From positions 1 through 59,566 of IMG/VR virus record IMGVR_UViG_3300035034_003009: a stretch of DNA of 59,566 nt; one strand, given 5' to 3'. The translations under genes were made by a program, and so were the position numbers. Below are positions 1 through 6,496 of this stretch, piece after piece; within the stretch, counting starts at the first letter, position 1; the number at the start of each line of letters is the position of its first letter. The DNA comes from a virus. The notes under the pieces were generated by a model. The model saw only the letters and a program-made list of their open reading frames with translations. It ran no database searches and had not been told where the DNA came from.

Positions 1-354
1 AATGCCCTTAAAAAAGATGTAGAAGTACAATTCTCCAATCAAAAATCACGTTGGGTAAAGAAGCGTCATGAGCTAAATACGGCTGGCGACGATGGTACTG
101 ACTGGATCGAATACAAAGCGTCCGAAGCTGACTGGCGGGCACGTGCTATCAAGTTCTTGATGGCTGTTGAAGATCAGATAGCTGCGGCAAAAGCACGCCG
201 TCGTGAACGCAATATAGTTGTTAATAACTCCAAGATAGATGAACTCATTGATGAAGTTTATACACACATGGAAGAAATTGGCAACAACGAAGCCTCCGAA
301 GCAGATCAGCGAGTGTGGGAGAAAGCCCGCGTCTTGCGCGAGGGAAGCAGTTGA
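1..354 (+). CDS. Hypothetical protein, 5' end outside window
   Basis: The frame is open from base 1 to the TGA at 352-354, so this is the last 117 residues of a longer protein. It is charged and largely helical, with a W-rich stretch (DWIEYKASEADWRARAIKF) and a basic patch (AAAKARRRER). Similar small proteins of unknown role occur in actinobacteriophage accessory regions; that is recollection, not a search. The next ORF starts 4 nt after the stop, so the two are probably co-transcribed. No function is assigned. Confidence 0.7.
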   Translation, partial: NALKKDVEVQFSNQKSRWVKKRHELNTAGDDGTDWIEYKASEADWRARAIKFLMAVEDQIAAAKARRRERNIVVNNSKIDELIDEVYTHMEEIGNNEASEADQRVWEKARVLREGSS

Positions 355-357
355 GAT

Positions 358-768
358 ATGACGTTGAACGATCTTTTAAGTAAAGAACCTACAATATCAG
401 AATTCTCCTCACGTAAACTTCTATTAGAAATATTCAACAAAGAAGAATGGCGGTGTTACGGTAGTAATGTCTACGAAGAAAGCGAAGATCTGGCAATCAA
501 ATACTTGAAAAACCATGCTAGAATCCCCGGTCTTATCTCTGCTGAAATGGTTGCCCATAATCCAGCTACTGTATTCTATTTCTCTGATGAAGACGATAAA
601 GAATCAGTTAAAGGTGGACTATTCAGCAATGGTGCCGTGATCATTAGTCATACAAATGGTCGGCGCTCTACATCTTTGTTCGTCGATGATGCTGCGGCCA
701 AGAGACTTGGTTATCCAGACGATGGATATGTTTATCTAAGCCAGGTCGAAAGCGAAGAAGACATTTAA
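358..768 (+). CDS. Hypothetical protein (136 aa)
   Basis: Complete ATG-to-stop ORF directly behind the previous gene; the purine-rich GGAAGCAG lies just upstream. It is acidic with no membrane segment or known motif that I recognise. A central hydrophobic strand pattern (GLFSNGAVIISHTNGR) suggests a small alpha/beta fold. Codon use matches its neighbours. Function unknown. Confidence 0.65.
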   Translation: MTLNDLLSKEPTISEFSSRKLLLEIFNKEEWRCYGSNVYEESEDLAIKYLKNHARIPGLISAEMVAHNPATVFYFSDEDDKESVKGGLFSNGAVIISHTNGRRSTSLFVDDAAAKRLGYPDDGYVYLSQVESEEDI

Positions 769-807
769 CCCCCGCTATCGCATATTCGACGGAAGCCGGA
801 TGGTCAA

Positions 808-1203
808 ATGCCAGAACTAAAAATACAACAAAAGGAATTACTCTGCGATTTCTGTGGTCAAACAGACACCTGCTGGGTATATCCTACCGATGACTTTTCG
901 CAAGAGTTAGACCCCGCTCAAGCGAACACGCATGACGTACACATGTTTGGTGGTTGGAATTCATGTCAACCGTGTTACGAACTGATAGAAACAGACGAGA
1001 GAGAAGAGTTGGTCGATCGCTCCTTGTCTATGTTTGGTATTCTCCCGAAAAGTAAAGTATATAAAGCAGTTCGATCTCGTGTTCAAAGAATTCATGATGA
1101 GTTCTTCTTCAATCGAGATGGAGAAGCTGTTGAGGAATCAGAGTACGAAGACGAACCTGGCTATGAACCCGGAATGATTAAAATTAAAGTAGAAGACCAA
1201 TAA
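808..1203 (+). CDS. Small zinc-ribbon protein (131 aa)
   Basis: The N-terminus has CDFC (residues about 13-16) and a second pair around CQPC (about 49-52), the spacing of a four-cysteine zinc knuckle. The C-terminal third is acidic. Such CxxC...CxxC proteins recur throughout this island and in actinobacteriophages. Its stop codon TAA touches the first base of the tRNA-like sequence at 1204. A nucleic-acid-binding role is only a guess from the zinc ribbon. Confidence 0.65.
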   Translation: MPELKIQQKELLCDFCGQTDTCWVYPTDDFSQELDPAQANTHDVHMFGGWNSCQPCYELIETDEREELVDRSLSMFGILPKSKVYKAVRSRVQRIHDEFFFNRDGEAVEESEYEDEPGYEPGMIKIKVEDQ

Positions 1204-1373
1204 GGGCGATTAGCTCAGCTTCGTCATGAGGAACTACCGCATGGGCCGTTAGCTTAGAGGCGAAAGCACCTGCTTTACACGCAGGGGATCAGAGGTTCGA
1301 GTCCTCTACGGCCCACTCGGACGAGCCCGCTTAACACGCAGAAGACCGGAGGACCAAGACCCTCATCGCCCAC
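1204..1373 (+). other. Separated tRNA-like acceptor halves flanking tRNA-Val
   Basis: GGGCGAT at 1204-1210 followed by TAGCTCAG looks like a tRNA 5' end (acceptor strand, bases 8-9, D-stem). ATCGCCC at 1366-1372, followed by A, is its exact complement and sits after a degraded T-arm. An intact tRNA-Val lies between the halves. The 3' half also aligns by eye with the 3' half of that tRNA-Val. The simplest reading is a tandem tRNA duplication in which one copy decayed around the other. Confidence 0.45.
1243..1315 (+). tRNA. tRNA-Val (anticodon TAC)
   Basis: Acceptor stem GGGCCGT/ACGGCCC with discriminator A. Anticodon stem CCTGC/GCAGG encloses loop TTTACAC (anticodon TAC). T-arm AGAGG-TTCGAGT-CCTCT is perfect. 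No 3' CCA is encoded. It reads Val GTA codons. Confidence 0.93.
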
Positions 1374-1390
1374 TAGAACAGGATACTAAT

Positions 1391-1816
1391 ATGCTTCCTC
1401 GTATCTATTATAAACAAGAAAATCTAGATACACCATCCCAAAAAGACAGAGCGGGTAACTACCTCCAACGACCAGAAGCAGAAGACGTTCCAGAAGAGGA
1501 AGCAAATCTCATCTCTTCAAAGCTAGAATATATCGGCGGCAATCTCCATGCTCCAGCTCTAGACATAGATTTCCCTGTCGAATGCTACGAGTCTTCTACT
1601 CCTGGCCACTATCACGTTTACATAGATGTACCCATGCCCTGGTGGAAATACAAAATAATGCTTTGGTGGATGGCTAAGTGTGGTGTGATCGAACACGGAT
1701 ATTACAAAGCATCTGTAAAACATAAAGCTACTTTCTTACGCAAAAAAGGCGTTTATAAGCTTGGATCACAAGCACAGCAGAACGTACACCAACCACAGTG
1801 GGCAAACTGGCAATAA
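1391..1816 (+). CDS. Hypothetical protein (141 aa)
   Basis: Starts at ATG 1391 after AGAACAGGATACTAAT, where AGGA is a plausible ribosome site. The middle is compact and aromatic (HYHVYIDVPMPWWKYKIML), then a basic C-terminus (KASVKHKATFLRKKGVYK). Proteins with this HVYID...PWWKY...HKATFLRKKGV pattern are, to my recollection, conserved among actinobacteriophages with no known role. It lies between tRNA-Val and the next hypothetical gene, 13 nt apart. Confidence 0.7.
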   Translation: MLPRIYYKQENLDTPSQKDRAGNYLQRPEAEDVPEEEANLISSKLEYIGGNLHAPALDIDFPVECYESSTPGHYHVYIDVPMPWWKYKIMLWWMAKCGVIEHGYYKASVKHKATFLRKKGVYKLGSQAQQNVHQPQWANWQ

Positions 1817-1829
1817 AGGGTAACCATAG

Positions 1830-2318
1830 ATGATGCAAATGCGTGTACTTAAATGGACGAGCGAATCATTTGGTGACAAGTACTATGACATCCGAACTAA
1901 TGAAATGCTCAATGCAGCAGCTCTATCCATACTGCAAACCCGGATGGAGCTAGAATTTTTCTCCCCACCTTCACCCCCAGAACGTGATAGGTCCTACCAA
2001 CGCAATAAAAAACGACGTGATACTCTACTCATTGCATTGAGTGGCAATAGCGATGCAGAAGCTTTTGAGGAGATGCGCTCAGAACTATTAAATATAAACA
2101 AACACATAGAACGCATAGAAAAAAGACACACTCAACGACAACAAGAGTATAACAAAATAAGACAGATACTAGACAACCAAGATGGGGAAAAAGCAATCAA
2201 TGTAATTGCCGGACGTACTCATCTGGAAGAGGAGAATATAGAAATTATAATTCCTCAGAACTGTGGAGAACTCGAAATAGAAGATGAAAACTCTGAAGAG
2301 CCTGCTACTATACAATAA
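1830..2318 (+). CDS. Hypothetical coiled-coil protein (162 aa)
   Basis: ATG at 1830, 13 nt after the previous stop (an alternative is the next-but-one Met). The N-terminal third has mixed structure. Residues about 50-120 are strongly charged with heptad-like hydrophobics (MRSELLNINKHIERIEKRH), typical of a coiled coil. The C-terminus is acidic. It ends 11 nt before tRNA-Phe. Function unknown. Confidence 0.65.
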   Translation: MMQMRVLKWTSESFGDKYYDIRTNEMLNAAALSILQTRMELEFFSPPSPPERDRSYQRNKKRRDTLLIALSGNSDAEAFEEMRSELLNINKHIERIEKRHTQRQQEYNKIRQILDNQDGEKAINVIAGRTHLEEENIEIIIPQNCGELEIEDENSEEPATIQ

Positions 2319-2329
2319 ACGAGAAACAA

Positions 2330-2402
2330 GGGATGATGGTGTGACTGGTGTGCACGCGAGTTTGAAGAACTTAAGGTTGGGGTTCGATTCCCTGTCATCC
2401 CA
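2330..2402 (+). tRNA. tRNA-Phe (anticodon GAA)
   Basis: Acceptor GGGATGA/TCATCCC with A73. Anticodon loop TTGAAGA in a CGAGT/ACTTA stem that has one mismatch and one G-U. T-arm TGGGG-TTCGATT-CCCTG. No encoded CCA. The weak anticodon stem lowers certainty slightly. Confidence 0.82.
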
Positions 2403-2417
2403 CAAAGAACACGCGTC

Positions 2418-2442
2418 ACAAGTTCGATTCTTGTCGGGACCG
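2418..2442 (+). other. Orphan tRNA 3' half (T-arm plus acceptor strand)
   Basis: A perfect T-arm ACAAG-TTCGATT-CTTGT (2418-2434) is followed by CGGGACC and G, exactly as in a tRNA 3' end. The expected 5' partner GGTCCCG and the D and anticodon arms are absent upstream. It is one of four such T-arms in the island. Confidence 0.5.
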
Positions 2443-2448
2443 CTTCAT

Positions 2449-2520
2449 TCCCTCTTGGTGTAACTGGCAACACACATGGTTCTGGTCTATGTATTCGAGG
2501 TTCGAATCCTTGAGAGGGAG
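2449..2520 (+). tRNA. tRNA-Gln (anticodon CTG)
   Basis: Acceptor TCCCTCT/AGAGGGA, discriminator G. Anticodon stem CATGG/CTATG (one G-U) with loop TTCTGGT gives CTG. T-arm CGAGG-TTCGAAT-CCTTG. No CCA encoded. The U1-A72 pair and G73 fit glutamine identity. Confidence 0.88.
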
Positions 2521-2568
2521 CTACGGCTAGAACGCCTTAACGAGAGAAGCCGACCCTCCCTCGCCAGG

Positions 2569-2604
2569 GTATAGAGCATCGCGAGTCAGCGTACCGCTCT
2601 GTAT
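2569..2604 (+). other. Intergenic hairpin
   Basis: GTATAGAGC (2569-2577) can pair with GCTCTGTAT (2596-2604) over 9 bp with two G-U pairs around an 18-nt loop. It lies in the 106-nt gap between tRNA-Gln and the next ORF, about 20 nt before that gene's ribosome site (TTTTTAGGAGAATATC). It may be a decayed tRNA arm, a processing signal or chance. Confidence 0.3.
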
Positions 2605-2626
2605 CCGCGTTTTTAGGAGAATATCA

Positions 2627-2848
2627 ATGGCTCTTAGAATAGAAGGCGATAACTACCGCATCGAATGGAACGAGTATAAGTGTGAATGGCTTGGCTACGT
2701 AAAAATGAATACAAAGCACAGTGACCGAACTAGCTATCCTGATGTCCAGGTGGCATCCGATTTTGAGCTAGACCAAGTGATGACCAGGGTAATTCACCAC
2801 CTAGATGATATGATTAATCACTACAAAGAAAAGAACCCGCAGATGTAG
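2627..2848 (+). CDS. Hypothetical protein (73 aa) ending inside tRNA-Gly
   Basis: ATG at 2627 with a clear AGGAG 8 nt upstream. Small mixed protein with a C-terminal helix; no motif recognised. Its last codons and TAG stop (2846-2848) lie within the acceptor strand and bases 8-10 of tRNA-Gly, a 10-nt overlap. Maturation of the tRNA would therefore cut the stop codon off this message. Confidence 0.65.
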   Translation: MALRIEGDNYRIEWNEYKCEWLGYVKMNTKHSDRTSYPDVQVASDFELDQVMTRVIHHLDDMINHYKEKNPQM

Positions 2849-2912
2849 CTCAAATGGCTAGAGCACTATCTTACCAAGATAGATGTTGAGGGTTCGAATC
2901 CCTTCATCTGCT
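2839..2912 (+). tRNA. tRNA-Gly (anticodon ACC)
   Basis: Acceptor GCAGATG/CATCTGC with discriminator T. Anticodon stem CTATC/GATAG is perfect and the loop TTACCAA gives anticodon ACC. T-arm GAGGG-TTCGAAT-CCCTT. G1-C72, C2-G71, U73 and C35C36 match glycine identity elements. A34 in a glycine tRNA is very unusual in bacteria, which normally use GCC, TCC or CCC. No CCA encoded. Confidence 0.82.
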
Positions 2913-2948
2913 CAGGAGGTTAGCTTAAAAACAGCCATCCTTTAACTC

Positions 2949-3020
2949 TGACCCGTAGCCAAGCGGTTAAGGCAGCTGCCCGATAAGCAGTGATCCCTGG
3001 TTCGATCCCAGGCGGGTCAA
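2949..3020 (+). tRNA. tRNA-Ile (anticodon GAT) with C33
   Basis: Acceptor TGACCCG/CGGGTCA (7 bp), A73. D-arm GCC...GGC. Anticodon stem GCTGC/GCAGT with loop CCGATAA gives GAT. T-arm CCTGG-TTCGATC-CCAGG. Position 33, almost always U, is C here. No CCA encoded. Isoleucine is the natural reading; the C33 makes function less certain. Confidence 0.78.
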
Positions 3021-3033
3021 CAGTCATAACTCT

Positions 3034-3105
3034 CCCCCCGTGGTCTATTGGATATGATTCTGCCCTTTCAAGGCAGCGAACCGAGTTCGATTCTCGGCGG
3101 AGGGA
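3034..3105 (+). tRNA. tRNA-Glu (anticodon TTC)
   Basis: Acceptor CCCCCCG pairs with CGGAGGG except for one C-A mismatch in the middle; A73. Anticodon stem CTGCC/GGCAG with loop CTTTCAA gives TTC. T-arm CCGAG-TTCGATT-CTCGG is perfect. No CCA encoded. Confidence 0.86.
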
Positions 3106-3157
3106 CCGAGTTCAACCCATCTGGACTACAAGGATAAATAATAGAATAGGATAATCA

Positions 3158-3499
3158 ATGAGTACCGTACATCGTCCTCACCCACTTAAGGGAATATGGA
3201 TGGAGGAAGAGTATAACGACCCAGATGAAGCTCTACTATTTGACAAGTGCGCACGCTGCAAAGAACACAGCAAAATAATACTTTCCGTTGATGACGACCG
3301 ACTTAAACTACTATGGGAAGAGATGCTCAGAGTGGAGTACGATCCAGCAGAACGTGATTATTACCGTACTTACACAGAAGCTCAATTATGTCACAAACTT
3401 TACAAGATGTCGATCTTTATGGAACGTATCCTGCACATCAAACCAAAAGAAATTCTAAACAATGCTCAGAGTCTCGGTGCCACACTCTCTACTGACTGA
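3158..3499 (+). CDS. Hypothetical protein with CxxC motif (113 aa)
   Basis: ATG at 3158 preceded by AATAGGATAATC. The N-terminal part has CARC (about 25-28) but I see only one clear cysteine pair, so full zinc-site geometry is not evident. The rest is helical and charged. Its 3' end overlaps the next ORF by 38 nt in another frame. Function unknown. Confidence 0.6.
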   Translation: MSTVHRPHPLKGIWMEEEYNDPDEALLFDKCARCKEHSKIILSVDDDRLKLLWEEMLRVEYDPAERDYYRTYTEAQLCHKLYKMSIFMERILHIKPKEILNNAQSLGATLSTD

Positions 3500-3695
3500 T
3501 GAGGTTTGGTATGATAACGAGAATCATAAAATGTATATCCATTTCTTACATACAGATACTATCTGGGTATACTATAATATTTCTGAACATACGTTCAAAA
3601 CTATGTTAGAAGCCCCATCAATTGGGAACTACTTTAACCATCACGTACGAAATAACTACACATGTGAAAGAATTGGGGTTGAATTTGCCGGGTAA
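3462..3695 (+). CDS. KTSC-domain protein (77 aa)
   Basis: The pattern SLLTDEVWYDNENHKMYIHF, then a short aromatic strand (WVYYNI), APSIGNYFN and VRNNY is that of the small KTSC domain (YD...L.V.F..G..Y.Y..V......L.A.S.G.YFN..IR..Y). Members are often found in phages and beside nucleic-acid enzymes; their activity is not established. It overlaps the upstream gene by 38 nt. Its TAA stop (3693-3695) lies inside the 5' end of tRNA-Thr, the second case of this arrangement. Confidence 0.75.
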   Translation: MLRVSVPHSLLTDEVWYDNENHKMYIHFLHTDTIWVYYNISEHTFKTMLEAPSIGNYFNHHVRNNYTCERIGVEFAG

Positions 3696-3758
3696 GCTTA
3701 AATGGTGAAGCAGGGCTCTTGTAAAGCTCAGAAGCGAGTTCGATTCTCGCACCTGGCT
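3687..3758 (+). tRNA. tRNA-Thr (anticodon TGT)
   Basis: Acceptor GCCGGGT/ACCTGGC (one G-U), discriminator T. Anticodon stem GGGCT/AGCTC with loop CTTGTAA gives TGT. T-arm GCGAG-TTCGATT-CTCGC is perfect. No CCA encoded. A degraded T-loop-like TTCGAAT follows at about 3774. Confidence 0.88.
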
Positions 3759-3806
3759 CTAACTAGTTGTCAATTCGAATCCCTCCGGTGCTCAAAGGGA
3801 GTAGAC

Positions 3807-4061
3807 ATGACTTGCACATGCCCTCACATCATGCTAGGGTCTAAACGCACTGAAAATAAGAATTGGAATCCTGACTGCGAAGAGCATGGGTTAGAGTCAG
3901 AGTGGTACAATAACCCAATTCAAATCCAACAACGTGAAGAAAGCAAGAATAGATCAATTCAGTTGCAAAGATTAGCACGACAAAGACGTGAAGACACCAT
4001 TACAAAAGAGGAAGCTTTGCGTCAATTAGATGAAATCTACACTAGGAGCAAACTTGAGTAA
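3807..4061 (+). CDS. Hypothetical cysteine-rich protein (84 aa)
   Basis: ATG 3807 is chosen because AAAGGGAG lies just upstream; a longer frame would begin inside tRNA-Thr. The N-terminus MTCTCPHIMLGSKR, then NWNPDCEEHG and SEWY, is a pattern I associate with actinobacteriophage proteins (C.C...NWNPDC.EHG..S.WY), probably a small zinc-binding fold. The C-terminal half is charged and helical. Its end overlaps the TTG start of the next peptide. Confidence 0.72.
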   Translation: MTCTCPHIMLGSKRTENKNWNPDCEEHGLESEWYNNPIQIQQREESKNRSIQLQRLARQRREDTITKEEALRQLDEIYTRSKLE

Positions 4062-4137
4062 CAGCAAGAAAAAAGGTAACAAGAAGAGCAAGTACAAGAA
4101 GAAGCAGCGCAAAGAACAGCGCAAGGGAAAATCTTGA
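4054..4137 (+). CDS. Lysine-rich 27-aa peptide, TTG start
   Basis: TTG at 4054 overlaps the TAA of the preceding gene and follows AGGAGCAAAC. The product is almost only Lys, Arg, Gln, Asn and Ser. It ends in TTGA, which supplies the TTG start of the next gene in the same fashion. A nucleic-acid-binding peptide is possible; it could also be non-coding. Confidence 0.45.
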   Translation: MSNSKKKGNKKSKYKKKQRKEQRKGKS

Positions 4138-4328
4138 GTAAAAAGAATAAAGGGAGAAAAGCTCGCCAGCGTTATCGTTGGCACGAAATTAAGCCAGAAG
4201 AGATAAATTCTGTTGCTATAAATGTTTTCGGCAGTCGATACTATTGTATCGGAGATGGCTTTGAACAAGAGCGAGAAATCTTACGGCAGAAAAACGGGGT
4301 GGTGCAACACACCCACCCCGAGCAATGA
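4134..4328 (+). CDS. Small basic protein, TTG start (64 aa)
   Basis: TTG 4134 overlaps the TGA stop of the previous peptide, with AAGGGAAA upstream. The N-terminus is highly basic (MSKKNKGRKARQRYRWHEI) like that of the preceding peptide, suggesting a duplicated start region. The rest is a short mixed domain of unknown function. It overlaps the next ORF by up to 107 nt. Confidence 0.5.
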   Translation: MSKKNKGRKARQRYRWHEIKPEEINSVAINVFGSRYYCIGDGFEQEREILRQKNGVVQHTHPEQ

Positions 4329-4593
4329 AAAGAAGTCCCATCAGAAATGCGATGGCATATGGTGGATAACTAAAGAAGATAAAACTCTCTGGTGTCCCTG
4401 TAAATGCCATGATCTAACAGCTACTAAGCTGGCAAACGCAGAGAAGAAAAAGAAGAGAACACAAAAAAAAGTTCAAGTGCCTTCATCCTGTGAAGAGCAC
4501 CCCAAGTACGGAGGCATTAGAAAGCCACGAACAGAGTGCGACACTTGCTGGAATATTTACTTATACAACAACCCCACAAAGAGTCGCTCTTAA
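4222..4593 (+). CDS. Cysteine/histidine-rich hypothetical protein (up to 123 aa)
   Basis: The well-supported part is GIWWITKEDKTLWCPCKCH (CxCxCH) followed by a C-terminal EEHPKYGGIRKPRTECDTC...Y motif, both seen in actinobacteriophage small proteins, probably as zinc sites. The start is uncertain: 4222 and 4255 (MALNKSEKSYG) are both in frame and overlap the previous gene. The stop at 4593 leaves 28 nt before the GTG start of the next gene. Confidence 0.62.
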   Translation: MFSAVDTIVSEMALNKSEKSYGRKTGWCNTPTPSNEKKSHQKCDGIWWITKEDKTLWCPCKCHDLTATKLANAEKKKKRTQKKVQVPSSCEEHPKYGGIRKPRTECDTCWNIYLYNNPTKSRS

Positions 4594-4621
4594 CTTCTTA
4601 AACACAAACTTTAGGAACGAG

Positions 4622-5215
4622 GTGGTCAAATCGCCAAACTGGTGCATAAACACACTATCCATTCAAGGCAAAAAAGAAGTAGTAGATGAAACAAGAGACT
4701 ACGTCAAGGATGAAGAGTCTCCACTATCTTTTAACAGTGTAATACCCATGCCGGAAGGTTTAGTGGGTACTCGCTCACCAGCTGAGAGTCAAGAAGTAGC
4801 TGACGTAATGATAGAACAGTATGGCTATCCATCATGGTATGAGTGGTCTATAGCTAACTGGGGTACAAAATGGGATCTTGACGAAGACGTAGAAGTAACC
4901 GAATGGCGTTTGCGTGACGTGGGTCTTACAGAAGATGATATAGCTGAAGAAATAAGCGGAATAACCTATAGGTTTAGCACAGCATGGGATCCTCCTATCC
5001 CTGTGATACAAACTCTTTCAGAAAAATTTCCCACGCTCCATATACAGTTAGAATACGATGATCCTGATATGGACTGCTGGGGATTTATAATTGTCAATCA
5101 TGGCGAAATAACTCACGAAGAAGAAGGTGCATCTCGAATGAATGAAGAAATGCCAGCAGAGGATGAAGAAACCTTCTTAGAAGTTGAAGAAGATATTGCG
5201 GACAATGATTTTTAA
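4622..5215 (+). CDS. Api92-like ferredoxin-fold protein (197 aa)
   Basis: I chose GTG 4622, which follows TTAGGAACGAG and gives the family-typical start (V)VKSPNWCINTLSIQG. Hallmarks of the Api92/YubB-like domain follow: FNSVIPMPEGL, YEWSIANWGTKWDL, FSTAWDPPIPVI and a C-terminal acidic tail. The family occurs in phages and plasmids; its function is not established. The open frame extends upstream to 4490 but would then overlap the preceding gene without a ribosome site. Confidence 0.82.
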   Translation: MVKSPNWCINTLSIQGKKEVVDETRDYVKDEESPLSFNSVIPMPEGLVGTRSPAESQEVADVMIEQYGYPSWYEWSIANWGTKWDLDEDVEVTEWRLRDVGLTEDDIAEEISGITYRFSTAWDPPIPVIQTLSEKFPTLHIQLEYDDPDMDCWGFIIVNHGEITHEEEGASRMNEEMPAEDEETFLEVEEDIADNDF

Positions 5216-5234
5216 TGTACTATAGATAAAACAT

Positions 5235-5306
5235 TCTGAGGTAGCTCAACGGTAGAGCTTTCCGCTGTTAACGGACAGGTTGGGGGTTCGAGTCCCTCCC
5301 TCAGAG
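5235..5306 (+). tRNA. tRNA-Asn (anticodon GTT)
   Basis: Acceptor TCTGAGG/CCTCAGA with G73. Anticodon loop CTGTTAA gives GTT, on a stem TTCCG/CGGAC with one outer mismatch. T-arm GGGGG-TTCGAGT-CCCTC. No CCA encoded. Confidence 0.88.
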
Positions 5307-5330
5307 CGGACAGAGGGGAAAAGTTACAAT

Positions 5331-5783
5331 ATGATCAACAACATGGCCCTAGCACGCGAACTTGCTCAACAGCACCATCGTGGCCAGTACGACAAGATAG
5401 GTAATGATTACTTCGTAAGTCATGTAGAACAAGTAGCAAATCTCACGCGCTTGTGGGGAGGCACTGAGTACCAGGTAACAGCAGCCTATTTGCATGACTT
5501 GGTAGAAGATACCTCCATCACAATCGAGTATCTTAAACAACAATTTCCTTTGCCAGTCGTGAACATAGTTGATAGACTGACCAGACCAAAGGGAATGCCC
5601 TACCAAAACTTTATAAATAACATTGTCATGTTTGAACCTGCAGTGTTGGTGAAATTAGCAGACATCACTTCAAACATGGACCCTGCGAGACTGTTCTATA
5701 TAGAACCAGATACACGATACAGACTCGTAGATAAATACACTACCGCTTTACCAACTCTTTGGAGAGCATATAACGGGCGGTAG
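5331..5783 (+). CDS. HD-domain (p)ppGpp hydrolase-like protein (150 aa)
   Basis: Start ATG 5331 follows GAGGGGAAAAGTTACAAT; an upstream in-frame start falls inside tRNA-Asn. The chain shows the SpoT/MESH1-type HD signature: a first His in HHRGQYDKIGNDYFVSHV, the HD pair in AAYLHDLVEDT, and the distal Asp in VLVKLADITSN. This family cleaves (p)ppGpp, or in Mesh1 NADPH, using a metal. About 150 residues is the usual size of a small alarmone hydrolase with no synthetase domain. A role in damping the host stringent response is inference. It ends 5 nt before tRNA-Met. Confidence 0.82.
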   Translation: MINNMALARELAQQHHRGQYDKIGNDYFVSHVEQVANLTRLWGGTEYQVTAAYLHDLVEDTSITIEYLKQQFPLPVVNIVDRLTRPKGMPYQNFINNIVMFEPAVLVKLADITSNMDPARLFYIEPDTRYRLVDKYTTALPTLWRAYNGR

Positions 5784-5788
5784 AACGG

Positions 5789-5861
5789 CGCGGGGTGGAG
5801 CAGTGGTCAGCTCGACAGTTTCATATGCTGTAGGTCGTCGGTTCGAATCCGGCCCCCGCAA
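5789..5861 (+). tRNA. tRNA-Met, initiator-like (anticodon CAT)
   Basis: The acceptor is CGCGGGG/CCCCGCA with an unpaired C1 and A72, the hallmark of bacterial initiator tRNA; A73 follows. D-arm and T-arm (GTCGG-TTCGAAT-CCGGC) resemble initiator tRNA. Loop TTCATAT gives CAT. The anticodon stem ACAGT/GCTGT lacks the three G-C pairs normally required in initiators. The 3' end is AACTA, so no CCA. Confidence 0.85.
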
Positions 5862-5900
5862 CTACGTTAGTCAAAACACATACGAAAAAAAGAGAATCAA

Positions 5901-6050
5901 ATGAGTCTGGTAATTCTTCTAATCCTCCTAGCTTTAATTCTGGGCGGAGTTAGCCTAGCAGTAGAGGGCCTAAAGTGGCTTCTCGTTATCGCGCTAGCAC
6001 TCCTTGTTGGCGGTGCCGTTGTTAGCGGAAGAGACAGGAGACGTTTATGA
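5901..6050 (+). CDS. Small membrane protein (49 aa)
   Basis: ATG 5901 follows AAAAAAAGAGAATCAA. The peptide is two hydrophobic segments (LVILLILLALILGGVSLAV and WLLVIALALLVGGAVV) ending in a basic SGRDRRRL, so probably a double-spanning inner membrane protein with its C-terminus in the cytoplasm. Such peptides are common in actinobacteriophages. Its TGA overlaps the ATG of the next gene (ATGA). Role unknown. Confidence 0.65.
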   Translation: MSLVILLILLALILGGVSLAVEGLKWLLVIALALLVGGAVVSGRDRRRL

Positions 6051-6205
6051 AACCCGGAGACAAAGTCTCCCTCAAGAATGCAATCAATCCCACTACTGGA
6101 ATTATCATGCGACCAGTAGCACCGAATGTAACTGACTCCTGGGTAATTAAGATAAACGATAAGACCGAAATTGTTGCCCCAGAGTCTAACCTCGTCCCCG
6201 TATAA
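6047..6205 (+). CDS. Small hypothetical protein (52 aa)
   Basis: ATG 6047 overlaps the preceding stop, and AGACAGGAG is its ribosome site. Starts MKPGDKVSLKNAINPTTGI, which looks like a small beta-barrel with alternating hydrophobic strands and ends SNLVPV. This resembles the KOW/SH3-like barrels of small phage proteins, but the match is weak. Coupled to the membrane protein gene. Confidence 0.55.
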   Translation: MKPGDKVSLKNAINPTTGIIMRPVAPNVTDSWVIKINDKTEIVAPESNLVPV

Positions 6206-6295
6206 ACTTCAAATCATCAACTGTCACACTTTGACTCCTACATCTGGCGCTTTGTCCAGGAATGAAATGTCAAAAGAAAGAATACATAGAATCTT

Positions 6296-6369
6296 GGTCC
6301 AGTGGCCTAGTCGGTCAAGGCAGCGGCTTGTCAAGCCGAAGATCGCCGGTTCGAGTCCGGTCTGGACCG
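6296..6369 (+). tRNA. tRNA-Asp (anticodon GTC)
   Basis: Acceptor GGTCCAG/CTGGACC with G73. Anticodon loop TTGTCAA gives GTC. T-arm GCCGG-TTCGAGT-CCGGT. No CCA encoded. G73 and GUC fit aspartate identity. The 127 nt after it, to 6496, hold no gene that I can see. Confidence 0.92.
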
Positions 6370-6496
6370 CAGAATACTAGGGTCGCAAGCCGGTAAGAAT
6401 TGGATGGGTACTCAACCCCTATAAACAGTCGTGTGGCGGGACACGCCAATCACCCTATTCAAGAAATCAATAAAACAATAAAGAAAGTGAACAACA

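Noticed and set aside
2839-2912. Reading the ACC tRNA as tRNA-Trp by shifting the loop
   Set aside because: The 5-bp anticodon stem CTATC/GATAG fixes the loop as TTACCAA, and CCA would not follow U33; glycine identity bases also fit.
3760-3797. Possible orphan tRNA 3' half after tRNA-Thr
   Set aside because: TTCGAAT is present, but GTCAA and CCCTC do not form a T-stem.
6370-6496. Possible tRNA or structured RNA after tRNA-Asp
   Set aside because: Only a small GTGT...ACAC hairpin is seen, and no acceptor stem or T-arm could be built.
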